Below, piece by piece: positions 1 through 10,191 of a stretch of 64,000 bases of DNA. Source of the stretch: Gymnothorax reevesii (taxonomy: Eukaryota; Chordata; Actinopteri; Anguilliformes; Muraenidae). Under the pieces are notes generated by a model. That model saw only the letters and a program-made list of their open reading frames with translations, ran no database searches and had not been told where the DNA came from. The DNA is taken from the NCBI GenBank assembly GCA_029721435.1, contig CM056580.1, forward strand, positions 74,425,367 to 74,489,366. The letters run 5' to 3'. Positions within the stretch are counted from its first letter, which is position 1; each line of letters starts with the position of its first letter. Position numbers and translations under genes: made by a program.

Positions 1-732
1 ATGTGTAATAAAGTCCATAGTCCGATTAACTCCTGGGTGGCAGGACAGGTTCGATGCGTGGCCCCATTCCAAAACTTGGGGGCGCATGGTGATGGGGACA
101 AATACACAATTGGTGGGGCAACTACTGGGGGCGGCAGAATCTTTCAGAGCCTCTCTCACCTTTCTTTCAATGTCCAACGAGATGGCATTGGCAAAAACCT
201 CCTTTGGGAGGATGGTGTCAGTGCACGGTTCCTTGTCTGGGGGCTCATAAACCGAGATAACGCGTCTGGCTTGACATTCTTGTTACCTGGACGATACGCA
301 AGATGGAAGTTAAATCGGGAGAAGAATAAAGCCCAACTGGCCTAACGAGGATTCAGTCTCTTAGCTGTTTGCAGATACTCGAGGTTCTCATGGTCGGTCC
401 AGACGAGAAATGGGAGTTTGGCACCCTCTAGCCACTGTCTCCACTCCTCCAGCGCCAGCTTGACGGCCAGCACCTCCCGATTGCCAATGTCATAATTCTG
501 TTCAGTGGGACTCAAACGGTGAGAGTAAAAAGAACAGGGATGAATCTTTTTGCGGATAAATCTACGATAAAAATTGACAAAACCCAAAAAGCGCTGCAAG
601 GACTTACGATCTGTGGGCCTGGGCCATTCTGTGACAGCGTTGACCTTGGAAGGGTCCATGCTTATGGCACCGGCAGAGATAACGAAACCCAGAAAAGTCG
701 TGATGGGAACAGAGAATTCACACTTTTCAGCC
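1..732 (-). pseudogene. Ty3/gypsy pol fragment: RT thumb, RNase H, start of integrase
   Basis: Reading downwards from 732, the frame gives the thumb of a gypsy reverse transcriptase (FLGFVIS, then [15 protein letters not shown]) followed directly by RNase H ([28 protein letters not shown]). Around 548 the block normally present between these two motifs, including the first RNase H aspartate (VEVDAS in intact relatives), is missing, so there is an internal deletion. Below 342 the frame has a stop and then reads [13 protein letters not shown], the usual RNase H-integrase linker. The rest is cut by the window edge. This is the downstream part of the gypsy copy at 7986-9590; the two halves meet at the same RT residues (LLVKA / KAEKCEF) either side of a TTAA. 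It is non-functional because of the deletion, the stops and the split. Confidence 0.88.
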
Positions 733-736
733 TTAA
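733..736. repeat. TTAA target-site duplication, left copy
   Basis: TTAA here and at 7982-7985 flank the insertion. Removing everything between the two copies, with one TTAA, restores the gypsy RT reading frame, which shows this is a true target duplication. Confidence 0.85.
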
Positions 737-1740
737 GGCGAGACACTACAGGTGAATAGGGTAAAAATCATCATGAAACTTCCTCAGTTGATTACTTGCA
801 ATAGTATGAAAAAAAATTGTATTACAAGTTTTTGAAATTTTTATGTTTAAATATGCAAATCATGCATTATCTCATTAAATATGCGCTAATTTGCATATAT
901 TTTAGGAAGATAAATCTAAACATCTGATAAAGCCAGGTGCAAAATTATTTTTTCATTTTGTTAACATATAAGATGAAAAAACAATTACAGAGGGATTTAA
1001 GGATATCTGCTTTTATTACTGAGAAAATCAAAATATGCTGTCCATGGCCTCAAAAAATCAATTTTAGCCATATTTTTGGGAATAAAATGTCTCATAAATC
1101 AGGCTAGGGATGATATATTAACAAATCCCTCTGTAAATAACTCCAGAATATTGCTCTGTGTATAATTGCAAAGTTTGGTATGCATAGGTACTACAGAGGC
1201 GGAGAAGTTTGACTTGGAGTATGACAAAAAACTCTTTTTGAGAAAACGGCATTTTAAGATTTACATAGGGGAATTTAATGCATTTCTGTTGGAAACAATT
1301 GCTCTTAAGCAGAATAAATGTTCAGGCCTTATGTATTGTAATTTGGTATATTTTATGCTCATGAAAATTGATCATTTAATAACATGACTGGCATCTAAGG
1401 CCTACAGCTGTAGTTATTCAACTAATAAACATATTGGCCTACACTGCACAAACTTGCAGACAAAACTCGCGTCAAACGCGACAACACTTCTACTCTCACT
1501 CTACAATCATATAGATCAGTGGTCTTCAACGTCGTTCCTGGAGTCCCACTGCGTATGCTGATTTTTGTTCCAACCACAGTTGTTATCACAGGATTTTAAC
1601 AAGTTGTTAATGTCTTAATTAGTTGTTTTTCATATTTACCATTGTTACTTACTGTTTTTGGCCAAATGTTTCATAGAAGCTTCCATACATGCTATGAAGA
1701 ATAAAATATCCTTGAAGATTGTGATTTTATTTCTATACTG

Positions 1741-2326
1741 TGTAAGAAAAAAAAGAACGAAAGAAGGGACAATCCAATCTTTGAATGAAAAATGGTGTTT
1801 ATTTCCAGTAAAAACGGCAGTGAACAGAAATACGGGTAACGTACTCTGGGTTCAGCGGAGTCAAAGTGAACCCCGAGCCTCCCCAACGTACATTTCTTAT
1901 ACATGAAAAAACCTTTGAAGTTGGCCAGGCATGTTAAGTGTATTCATTACTTAAATAATGCTGATCACAGTCTCTTAGGGTGAATCCGGTCCTCAATGTA
2001 TAATGGTGAGGCGTATCATGATTAAGTTTAATGGTCAGAAGACAATTGTTTCCTCAGCTGGATAGCCGTGTGGGTGCTAATTGTGTTTGGATGGTCTCTG
2101 ATTGACTTAGGATGGCTCTCAGTATGTCTCCTCCGACAGTTGATGGCCTTCGTTGGTTTTTCCTGTTTTCAGGTGTTACCATGAGGCCAGGGTGTGGGCC
2201 TTCTCTTTGTTATATTGACAAGATTACCATTTCAGAGCATGTGGCGGTTCCATGCTTGTTGATAGTCGGGGCTAACAAAATTATGAGTCTCCCGCTCTCC
2301 AGCAGAATGATTCATAATTCCTTACA
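1741..2326 (-). repeat. 3' LTR of the gag-only element
   Basis: This is the 3' LTR for minus-strand reading. It is nearly identical to 5709-6293. An AATAAA on the minus strand (complement of 1799-1804) may be the polyadenylation signal, and CATGTATAAGAAATG just upstream on that strand (about 1893-1907) could be a TATA-like element. It ends TGT...ACA. Confidence 0.85.
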
Positions 2327-2340
2327 GTCCCCCCTTTTGA
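2327..2340 (-). promoter_or_regulatory. Polypurine tract before the 3' LTR
   Basis: On the minus strand the bases just before the LTR start are TCAAAAGGGGGGAC, the purine-rich primer expected for plus-strand DNA synthesis. This fixes the element's orientation independently of gag. Confidence 0.72.
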
Positions 2341-2711
2341 TGCTATTAAGCGACGAATAGCATCACACAAACTGCCTCAATCACACCACAGAGGTGTCCA
2401 GTAGGGTAATGTCCTGCCTTAGGTTGCCCCCGTCTATGGCCATCAGGGAGACTTACCCGTCGTGGGACTCATTACCATCCATCACACTGGATCTCTCTCC
2501 CGTCAATGGCATCTCGTCATTAGGGATGAAGGAGTATCAACTGAGAACCACTAGAGCCAACAGGACCGTTCCAGAGTTATGCTGGAAGAGTTTGTAAACT
2601 TTCATCTCAACACAACATTCAGGATAACATGAAACTTTGGAAAACAATTGTCTTAGCATCACAACACAGAATCCATACAGGACAAATTTTCACAATCTTA
2701 TCATGCATCCT

Positions 2712-2820
2712 TGTGTGTGTGTGCGTGTGCGTGTGCGTGTGTGCGTGCGTGTGTGTGCGTGCGTGTGTGTGCGTGCGTGCGTGTGCGTGCGTGCGTGCGT
2801 GTGTGCGTGCGTGCGTACAT
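2712..2820. repeat. (GT/GC)n microsatellite
   Basis: An alternating run of TGTG and TGCG dinucleotide blocks lies in the non-coding 3' part of the LTR element interior. The interval 2340-3325 otherwise shows no coding signature on either strand; open frames across the run are artefacts of the dinucleotide repeat. Confidence 0.9.
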
Positions 2821-3325
2821 GAAATGTGACCAAATGATTGTCTCTCGGTCTTTTCTTGAAATTCTTCTCTCTCAGCCTCTCAAACTTGTGCACTTGTGCA
2901 GCCTGTCCAGAGGGCTCCGCTCAGACAAGGGTCTTGCCAGTCCGCTCACATTTCTGTGCAGTCCACATCTTTGTTGGTCTGAGGTTTTTTTTTTTTAATG
3001 TCCATATCATTTGGCTGTCTGTAAATCTGCCATGCGGTTGATCATTCTGGCTTCCCTCATGGTCCTGTGCTCGCTCTGCGGGGGCCTTGTCCCCATCTTT
3101 CTCCTCTTCATCTCTTTTGTCTCTCAGGTGTACTCTGGCCCCACGGTTCCTGTGCCATTTGGTGGGTGATATACTTTCTGAAATGATAACTCAAGAAAAA
3201 AAAAAAAATGTTGCCCCCTTTTTTCCCCACACACATCTACACATATGCATCATACATAAACAAAAACAAAACTGACACACTCTCTCACACACTCCAATCT
3301 TTTGGACGGTGTTAGTCTTAAATTT

Positions 3326-4962
3326 TTAATGGCTTGTGTCTGAGCTAAAATCTGTTTCCTCTAGCAGTGATGGCCTCGCGTGAATGGCCTCCTCGTTTAG
3401 TCTTTTGTCATGAGACAGAGCCAATTGCGTCTCTAAGCTGTGAACTTTTTTCAGCAGGTCTTGATAGCTTTTCACTCTTAATGGTGAAGAGTAACACCTT
3501 CTGGCTTTGTGTCCCCTTTTACCACATGAAAAACAAACAGGTACTTGGTCTCTTGTTCTCCTCCCTCCGCAGTTCCTTGCGATGTGTCCCTCTTTTCCAC
3601 ATGCATGGCAAACCATGTTTCTGAAGTCTGGAGCTCTGTGATTCCCCTCTGAAGAATGAGAGGATTCTGTCCCTCTTTTTCCTCTGGTCCTGTAGGAAAG
3701 TCTTCTTCCTATTGCCGCAACTGGATGCGATATTCTCGACAGAGACTGATTATTATAAAACTGGGTCATTTTTGCCACAATGTCTGAATACGGTGTGTTT
3801 GAATCGACAAGCAGTGCAAGGGCATGCCGAGTACGTGCGTCACTCTGAGAAAGGAGCGCGGATTTGAACATAGGATCTTGCTGAGTCAAGTTCGCAACGC
3901 CACTGTAGGAACTAAATACCTCCCATAACCTGGCCGCATAAGCTGCTGGATGCTCCCCTGGCGACATCACGACTTCTCGTATTTTGTCCCAGTCAACCGA
4001 ACGTGTTCCTAACACCCCCAACAGAGCAGATTTTCTCTCCTCTTTCCTTGCATCCCTGTCATGAATACTCTGAGGGAGAGCACTAGCCAACGCATGGGGC
4101 AAACAAGCAGCCAAAATGATGCACGCATCAGCATCTGTCAAACGGTGCAGGTCAACCATCCTTTCTAAATTGGATAAAAATTCCACAGGGTCTTGCATGC
4201 CAGGTTCAAATTTCCCGATATTATGAACCAGCGACTCGATTTCAATAGGTGATAATGGTTTTACTGTTGTAGTTGTCGTTATACGGTCTCCCCCCTCTCC
4301 AGGTACAATCGTCATCGTTTCATGCGCTGGTGCCAGCGGGAATTTCCGAGTACAGTTAGAACTGTCATCACTGTCATTATTCATGTCCTGTCTTTTAGGT
4401 TTATTCCAGAAATCATCGTCCTTACAGTTTCTCTGGTCTGTGTGATGTCCTGTGCTTTGATTGCACTTCTTAAATAAGTAATCATATGCAGTTGTAAAAT
4501 TCCTCACTTCTCTGTACGCTTTATCCGAATCGCGCTGTAACTCTGAATTAAATTTCCTTAATGCGGCAACTTCCTTACGCAAATCCAATTGAATTTCAGC
4601 ATTCAAGTTGGCGTTAACGTGATGACTTTCAATATCAGCCTGTTTATTCTCGATCTCTTTCTTACATTGCCATTCTCCGTTTCAAGCGCATCTAATTTCT
4701 TTTTACAGATTTTATATGACGCTAGAACACCCGTCATAGCTACCGCAACCTTTCCCTTTTCATTCAGTTTGCCCATCTTTGGATGGCTGTCAAACTGGCA
4801 CAAAGCCCATGCATACGGCTCCACCTGACTTTCAATGCCCTCCAAGATTTCCGATTTACCATGTTTGGCAATGTAACGCACAACAAAGTTTTCCATAACT
4901 ATAATTGGCAACGTTCCTACAACCAAACAAACTGTCAAGTTAGTTACCTCTAGGAAAGACAA
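3326..4962 (-). pseudogene. gag-like gene (capsid domain and two CCHC zinc knuckles), frameshifted
   Basis: The 5' part (4962 to about 4640) and the 3' part (about 4690 to 3326, 426 residues counted from 4606) are in different frames. The second frame stays open upstream as a charged coiled-coil-like stretch, so they are best read as one gene broken by a frameshift at about 4640-4690. A likely start is the methionine of MENFVVRYIAKHG. The centre holds a capsid-like segment (PGEHPAAYAARLWEVFSSYSG), recalling the core homology region of retroviral-type gags. The C-terminus has two perfect C-X2-C-X4-H-X4-C knuckles, CHACGKEGHIARNC and CFSCGKRGHKARRC, for RNA binding. No protease follows. The role would be particle assembly for the surrounding LTR element; no host function is implied. 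Confidence 0.82.
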
Positions 4963-4981
4963 ATAAACCGCAGTTTCTGTT

Positions 4982-5423
4982 CCAGTGCTTCGGACACAGA
5001 CAACTTCACTATTCCAGTTACTTTAGGAATAAAAAAAACTACCCGGTTTCTGTCCCAGTGCGTCGGGCACAGCGACCAACTGTTCCAGATCCCAATGACA
5101 ATTCTCTACCACAGTACTTCGGGTCGACTCAGTTACTTTAGAATCGTTTTCGAATTGTAAGGAACCACAACAGGCACCCAGTTTCAGTTACGTTAGAAAC
5201 AAAGAGAAACAACTCTACTGCCACAATACTTCGGGCATCCGTGATTCAACCGACCAGTTACTTTTTAGGCCAACAACAATTGTCTGGCACGAACCAGTTA
5301 AACCTCACACTGCCACAGTACTTCGGGCGCAAACCACACTACTTCGGGTTAACTTTACAGTGTAGGTTTAAACTTCAGAGCCGCGGTACTTCGGGCTCAC
5401 CAATTTCTAGTTACGCACGAAAC
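4982..5423 (-). repeat. Degenerate motif array in the LTR-element leader
   Basis: Two short motifs recur. Written on the plus strand, CCACAGTACTTCGGGC-like words lie at 4982, 5055, 5109, 5221, 5312, 5334 and 5381, and CCAGTTACTTTAGGAA-like words at 5014, 5130, 5185, 5254 and 5408. Spacing is irregular (about 22-112 bp), so it is not a simple tandem repeat. The array lies between the 5' LTR and gag on the minus strand, the usual place of packaging or dimerisation signals, but no function can be assigned from sequence. Confidence 0.7.
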
Positions 5424-5689
5424 CTAATTCAAGTCACAAATCTGCGTACGTACAGTCGCACTGAATCAGTCACTGTACAGCTTTACTGAATTGACAGGAA
5501 TTAAGCTCCAACTCCTACTGCAAACTTTTACTGAAAGATAAAAAAAATTATCCCTATCCTTAAATTCCTTTCTAGGTTTTTAAAGCGGGGGTGTCCGTAA
5601 AACAAAAGCAACAGCAAAATGAAGAAACCGCATTTCTTACCTTATTCCCCGGTTTTTTTTTTTTTTTTGGTTTTTTTTTTCAGAATCCC

Positions 5690-5707
5690 GCGTTGGGTGG
5701 CTCGCCA
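5690..5707 (-). promoter_or_regulatory. Putative primer-binding site next to the 5' LTR
   Basis: One base after the LTR end (minus strand) the sequence is TGGCGAGCCA, starting with the TGG that pairs with a tRNA CCA tail. The first ten bases match the complement of the vertebrate tRNA-Arg(ACG) 3' end as I recall it; similarity beyond that is weak, so the tRNA identity is tentative. Confidence 0.5.
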
Positions 5708-5708
5708 G

Positions 5709-6293
5709 TGTAAGAAAAAAAGAACGAAAGAAGGGACAATCCAGTCTGCGAATGAAAAATGGTGTTTATTTCCAGTAAAAACGGCAGTGAACAGAAATAC
5801 AGGTAACGTACTCTGTGTTCAGCGGAGTCAAAGTGAACCCCGAGCCTCCCCAACGTACATTTCTTATACATGAAAAAACCTTTGAAGTTGGCCAGGCATG
5901 TTAAGTGTATTCATTACTTAAATAATGCTGATCACAGTCTCTTAGGGTGAATCCGGTCCTCAATGTATAATGGTGAGGCGTATCATGATTAAGTTTAATG
6001 GTCAGAAGACAATTGTTTCCTCAGCTGTATAGCCGTGTGGGTGCTAATTGTGTTTGGATGGTCTCTGATTGACTTAGGATGGCTCTCAGTATGTCTCCTC
6101 CGACAGTTGATGGCCTTCGTTGGCTTTTCCTGTTTTCAGGTGTTACCATGAGGCCAGGGTGTGGGCCTTCTCTTTGTTATATTGACAAGATTACCATTTC
6201 AGAGCATGTGGCGGTTCCATGCTTGTTGATAGTCGGGGCTAACAAAATTATGAGTCTCCCGCTCTCCAGCAGAATGATTCATAATTCCTTACA
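5709..6293 (-). repeat. 5' LTR of the gag-only element
   Basis: This is the second direct repeat. Relative to 1741-2326 it shows scattered single-base changes (for example in the ATCTTTGAATG / GTCTGCGAATG stretch) and a one-base difference in the poly-A run near its low-coordinate end. Confidence 0.85.
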
Positions 6294-6919
6294 ACTGCAA
6301 GAAATTTCCAGCATTGTAACATTTGAAACTGATCAAATTAGACACTGAGGGACTCAGTAAACCCCAAATTGGGCTGAGGGACACAACTGTTTCAAGTTCA
6401 AGTTCTTTCAGAAAACTTCAGGTGAATTAATTAGATTGACACAAAGCTGGTTTGACTCTTTACCATTTGCTTGTCGAATAAATTTGTCTTGATGTGCCAA
6501 TTGGTTTTCACCAAATAAGAGCCAAGTACATCTTTAATTTGATTAAGAACATTGTTTTCTCGCATTTTATGTTGTTATTTCCAGTGTGGGTATAGCATTT
6601 TTTTATTCTGGATGGCAAACATGGATATTTCTCTTATCTTGTGAATTAAGAGGGCAAATAACTGCTCTAAGCATTAAATACACTTAATGAAGACTAATGA
6701 ACAGCTCGTTAAAATCCTGCAATTACAACTGTGGTTAGAAGAATAGCCAGCATACACAGTGGGTCCCCAGGAACAACGTTGAAAACCACTGGTGTAGATG
6801 TAAAGACGCTTCGTCTGCACGAGTGTCCCTTTTGTGATTACTGCACTCGAGCAATAAACTGCTGCAGAACCCATGATTTTCTGTATCAATGTTTATTAAC
6901 CCGGCGCAGCACAATTAGG

Positions 6920-7290
6920 ACAAAAGGCCATCAACTTTCACGCATTCGGCTGTTTAAGTTTTATATTCACATTCCCATGCCGTATGTCAGCAACCATTCA
7001 ACCAGCGCCTCTGTAAGAGACTCTCAGGCGGAATTGAAATACTTGTGCATGGAGGTTTATCAGTTTCACATGCGTTTCGGTGGAATTCACCACTAGTAGC
7101 ATGGAAATAATTATGACTCAAGACTTTTCACGCTTTTCTTTACTCAGGGTTTGAAAGCAATGGAATTGCATAAAAACGTTTCACGTGGTCCTATTTGATT
7201 TAAACAACTTGAACGATCGTGGAACACATGCATTGCGTTGATTGACTAATTGTTGATTGACTAATTGCCGGCACGGGAACGCGAACATAC
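6920..7290 (+). mobile_element. Relict copy of the self-complementary repeat seen at 30348-30899
   Basis: Blocks such as TTCACGCATT, GCGGAATT, CTTTACTCAGGG, AAGCAATGGAATTGCATAAAAA and ACACATGCATTG occur in the same order as in one arm of the 30348-30899 element. Ends and target duplication are not recognisable here. The rest of 7290-7860 shows nothing identifiable. Confidence 0.55.
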
Positions 7291-7981
7291 CACTAAATCT
7301 CAAACAAACAAACATGATGGGCAGGAGGCGGATGATCACTGTGCCCAGTGTAAGTGCATTCGGATTCTCTTATGAGCGCGGTTCTCTCCCCAAGTTGTAA
7401 AAGAGTCCCCTTTACACCTTTCCTTTATCTCATGAGGTTTTACACAGAGGTTAAAGAAAAGTGGTTCGGAATTAGACGATAGGACGCGATTGTTAAACTA
7501 TTCGGACGCAGCCAAGGTTCTGCGGCAAGCTAAAGACGGAAGTGTCAGAGCGCACCACGTGATGCATCTGAGCGAATCACGTTAGCAGAAACCAGCAGTA
7601 GCCAATAAGATTTTTTCATTAGCTTTAAATCCCCCTATGAACTTTCGCAACTGGTTGCTGACAGACAGAAAATGCCCTTATTTGGATTACACAGCGTTGT
7701 GCAGGAGAATCAGAGTTTTACAACGGTACCGAACATGACAGATGTCAATGAAGAGGCGAAGTACTGTTCGTTGCGTTGGAATGCTAACTTTTTGGTAAAT
7801 TCGGAAGAAACTCACTGCCGCAAGTAGTCAAAATGTAATAAAATAAACGTCTTAATGTATAATTTTTATGTTTTCTTTATTGCAGTTTGAGAGATTACAT
7901 ACTCAAGGAGTAAACCAGCCCAAAATCTCAAATTTTACAGCTGCATGAAAAAATCCATGTTTTTGCCTGCCGTGTCTCGCC

Positions 7982-7985
7982 TTAA
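7982..7985. repeat. TTAA target-site duplication, right copy
   Basis: This is the partner of 733-736; the gypsy reverse transcriptase resumes directly after it. Confidence 0.85.
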
Positions 7986-9590
7986 CTAATAGTCGATTCT
8001 CCAGGAGGCACTTGAGGACTTGACGCACCTGCTTGACACGATCCTCCAGAGTCTTGGAAAAAATAAGTATGTCATCAAGATACACGAAAACAAACTTATT
8101 TTTCATGTCCCTCAAAACATCATTAACAAGACCCTGGAATACAGCTGGGGCATTAGTCAACCCAAAGGGAAGAACCAAATATTGCCAGTAGCCTGTGGGG
8201 GTGTTGAAGGCCGTCTTCCATTCGTCCCCCCTCTCGGATGCGGACCAGGTGGTAGGCGTTACGCTGATCCAGCTTAGTAAACACAGTGCACCCTGGAGAA
8301 GCTCAAAAGCAGTGGTCATGAGTGGTAATGGGTAGCGATTCTTTACAGTAATCTCATTGAGGCCTTTGTACTCAATGCATGGACGTAGGGTCCCGTCCTT
8401 CTTATCCACAAAGAAGAACCCCGCCTCAGCAGGCGAGGAGGAAGGATGGATGATCCCAGCTGCAAGGGACTCGCTAAGGTACTTCTCCATGGCTTAGGTC
8501 TCGGGACGGGACAGGGAAAACAGACGGCCTCTAGGGGGCATGGTACCTGGTTTGAGATCAATGGTACAATCATAAGGACGATGAGGGGGTAGACACGTGG
8601 CACGGGACTTGGAAAATACTTCCTTAAGGTCATGATATACTTGAGGGACCTTCTCGAAGTTCGGGATCTCTGCAGGGGTAGGAACATGAACATGAACATG
8701 AACATGAACATTTACAAGGCATGACTGGGAACAGTTAGGGCTCCAGCCCTTAATTTCATGAGTAGCCCAATCTATCTCGTGGTTGTGTTTAGCCATCCAA
8801 GGATGGCCCAGGATAGCATGAGCATGAAGGGAGTCAATGAGGTTCAGTCTGATGGTTTCCTGGTGGTTGCCCGAATTGCATAACTTGATGGGGGCAGTGG
8901 AATGGGTGATACGGCCGATCCTCTGACTGTTCAATGAATTAGCCACTCGAGAACATGTAACCTCTTGCAGAGGTATTCCCCAATTACGCGCTGTTTTAGC
9001 ATCAATGAAACTGACCTCAGCTCCAGAATCCACCAGGGCAGTGGTCCACTTGAAGCTCCCTTCCCACTCCAAACTGATGAGCAGACATATTCGGCTGGTC
9101 AAAGAGACCTCCACGGGAATCACACCCACTAATGGTCCTTTCATGGGTGAGCGCTGACCCTTGGCTGGACACTGGAAGACGATGTGTCCAGCCTCGCCGC
9201 AGTAGAAGCAGGCCCTCTCCCTGAACCTGCGTTCCCGCTCTTCTTTGGACAGTCTGGCTCGGTTCCTCTGCATAGGTTCCCTCTCAGGAGTGGTCTTGGG
9301 AACTGCAGATGTTAGGAGAGGAGGCTGCCGTCTAGCCTGGGTCACGATGGGGAGGTCAGGAGAAGCGCTGGATTGCTTCGTCCGCTTTCGCTCCTCCAAA
9401 CTTGCGTCCACACGAACGACCAGGTTGATAAGAGCCTCCAGCTTTTCAGGCAGCTCGCGAGTAAGGAGTTCGTCCTTTATCCTCTCAGCCAGACCATTCA
9501 AAAAGGCGTCATACAGTGCTCCCTTTTGCCACCCGCTGTTGGTAGCCAGGGTCTGGAAATCTATGGCGTAATCAGAAACAGAATGACTAC
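7986..9590 (-). pseudogene. Ty3/gypsy gag-pol 5' part: gag C-terminus, zinc knuckle, protease, reverse transcriptase
   Basis: On the minus strand from 9590: gag C-terminal half (SVSDYAIDFQTLA...), CCHC knuckle CFYCGEAGHIVFQC, aspartic protease with TALVDSGAEVSF, then an RT with PHRPYDC, KDGTLRP, NRYPLPL and the catalytic VYLDDILIF (8071-8085). Defects: a stop at 8491-8493 between protease and RT; a local out-of-frame stretch at about 8222-8290, where two small shifts cancel; and a (GAACAT)5 expansion at 8682-8711 coding a VH run. At 7985 the frame runs into the TTAA insertion and continues at 732. The gag start is missing because the LTR element at 9591 interrupts it. This copy is dead. Confidence 0.9.
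8682..8711 (-). repeat. (GAACAT)5 hexanucleotide repeat inside gypsy pol
   Basis: Five perfect copies lie in the protease-RT linker and keep the reading frame, coding an alternating Val-His run. Confidence 0.9.
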
Positions 9591-10078
9591 TGTAATGTGA
9601 ATAGAGGCCACTAGATGGCAGCATTTACCTTTTTTTTTCTTAAGCCCAGACTGGAGCTATGTTTGGACATGTTTCGGACATGTCTGAGGCAAGTCCCAGA
9701 AAATATAAAAAAAAGAGGTCTAAACGTGGGAGGGGTCTGCAAAAGAGTACATAAGGGGGAGAATTGAGACAGTAAAGTAGTAGGAGAAATTGCAAGGAGA
9801 AGGATACATGTGACCAGACCTATCATTCTGATTAAGACCTGTGAAGCTTTTAGTGGATTTTCGCCTGTGTTAGAGCATTTTCCTCACCCAGGACATCACC
9901 AAGCCACCCCACCAAAGGGACTGTAAATATTTCTGTTTTTGTGTTCAATCTTGGTCAGTATAGTAGTTAGTTGTTTTTTTGTTAAATTTTGTTAAAAAAT
10001 TAAATGTGTTCAAGTTCTAAAATTTTTGTGTCATCCTTTGCTGTTGTGTAAATGTAATAACAAATTGGGGCCATAACA
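9591..10078 (+). repeat. 5' LTR of a second LTR retrotransposon (Gmr1-like)
   Basis: It starts TGTAATGTG exactly where the minus-strand gypsy gag frame ends and finishes ...CATAACA three bases before a primer-binding site. AAAATATAAAAAAAAG near 9700 could be the promoter TATA. No matching 3' LTR was seen in the window, so the element is 3'-truncated. Confidence 0.72.
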
Positions 10079-10081
10079 AAT

Positions 10082-10101
10082 TGGGGGCTCAAGTCCGGGA
10101 T
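10082..10101 (+). promoter_or_regulatory. Primer-binding site, tRNA-Pro type
   Basis: TGGGGGCTCAAGTCCGGGAT matches the complement of the vertebrate tRNA-Pro 3' end (TGGGGGCTCGTCCGGGAT) except for two extra A residues in the middle. Confidence 0.68.
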
Positions 10102-10191
10102 AGAACATTGTGTGAGTCATTTATTGAAAATTTAACATTTCAAATTGTAAAATTGTTTTTTGTTTATTTTCCTATATATAGATCAACAGCA

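Larger units (their letters stand above)
1741..6293 (-). mobile_element. Non-autonomous LTR retrotransposon with gag-like gene and no pol
   Basis: Two direct repeats of about 586 bp (1741-2326 and 5709-6293), each bounded by TGTAAG...CTTACA, flank the interior, and ACTG is repeated directly outside (1737-1740 and 6294-6297). The element reads on the minus strand: 5' LTR at the high-coordinate end, then a primer-site-like TGG, a long leader, a gag-like gene with two zinc knuckles (4962-3326), about 1 kb of non-coding sequence, a polypurine tract and the 3' LTR. No protease, RT, RNase H or integrase signature is present, so it would need proteins supplied in trans. The LTRs differ by about seven substitutions and one indel, suggesting a fairly recent insertion. 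The capsid-like region resembles retroviral-type gags of fish LTR elements; the exact family is uncertain. Confidence 0.85.
1517..6791. mobile_element. hAT-like terminal-inverted-repeat element hosting an LTR retrotransposon
   Basis: The ends are CAGTGGTCTTCAAC and, reversed, CAGTGGTTTTCAAC, close to the CAGNGGTTCTCAAC ends of hAT elements. Inverted similarity runs about 90-100 bp inwards. The 8-bp flanks are ATATAGAT (1509-1516) and GTGTAGAT (6792-6799), which differ by two transitions and fit an old 8-bp hAT duplication. Without the LTR element inside, it would be about 718 bp. No transposase is seen, so it was a MITE-sized passenger before the LTR element landed in it. Confidence 0.75.
737..7981. 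mobile_element. TTAA-target DNA transposon (Kolobok/piggyBac-like), enlarged by nested insertions
   Basis: The left end reads GGCGAGACACTACAGG and the right end, in reverse complement, GGCGAGACACGGCAGG; weaker similarity continues inwards. Both ends abut TTAA, so this is a TTAA-target element (Kolobok or piggyBac type, which I cannot separate). Without the nested hAT-like element it is about 2 kb. No transposase is visible, so it is probably non-autonomous. The segment 737-1516 is AT-rich with many TTTGCATAT-like words and no gene. The segment 6800-7981 is also non-coding and includes a relict repeat at about 6920-7290. It sits inside the minus-strand gypsy RT. Confidence 0.82.

Noticed and set aside
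1..345. 114-residue plus-strand open frame at the window start
   Set aside because: It is the antisense of the gypsy RNase H-integrase linker, which gives recognisable motifs on the minus strand.
2629..2998. Overlapping cysteine/valine- or histidine/threonine-rich open frames
   Set aside because: They are produced by the GT/GC dinucleotide repeat; the same holds for frames at 60880-61240.
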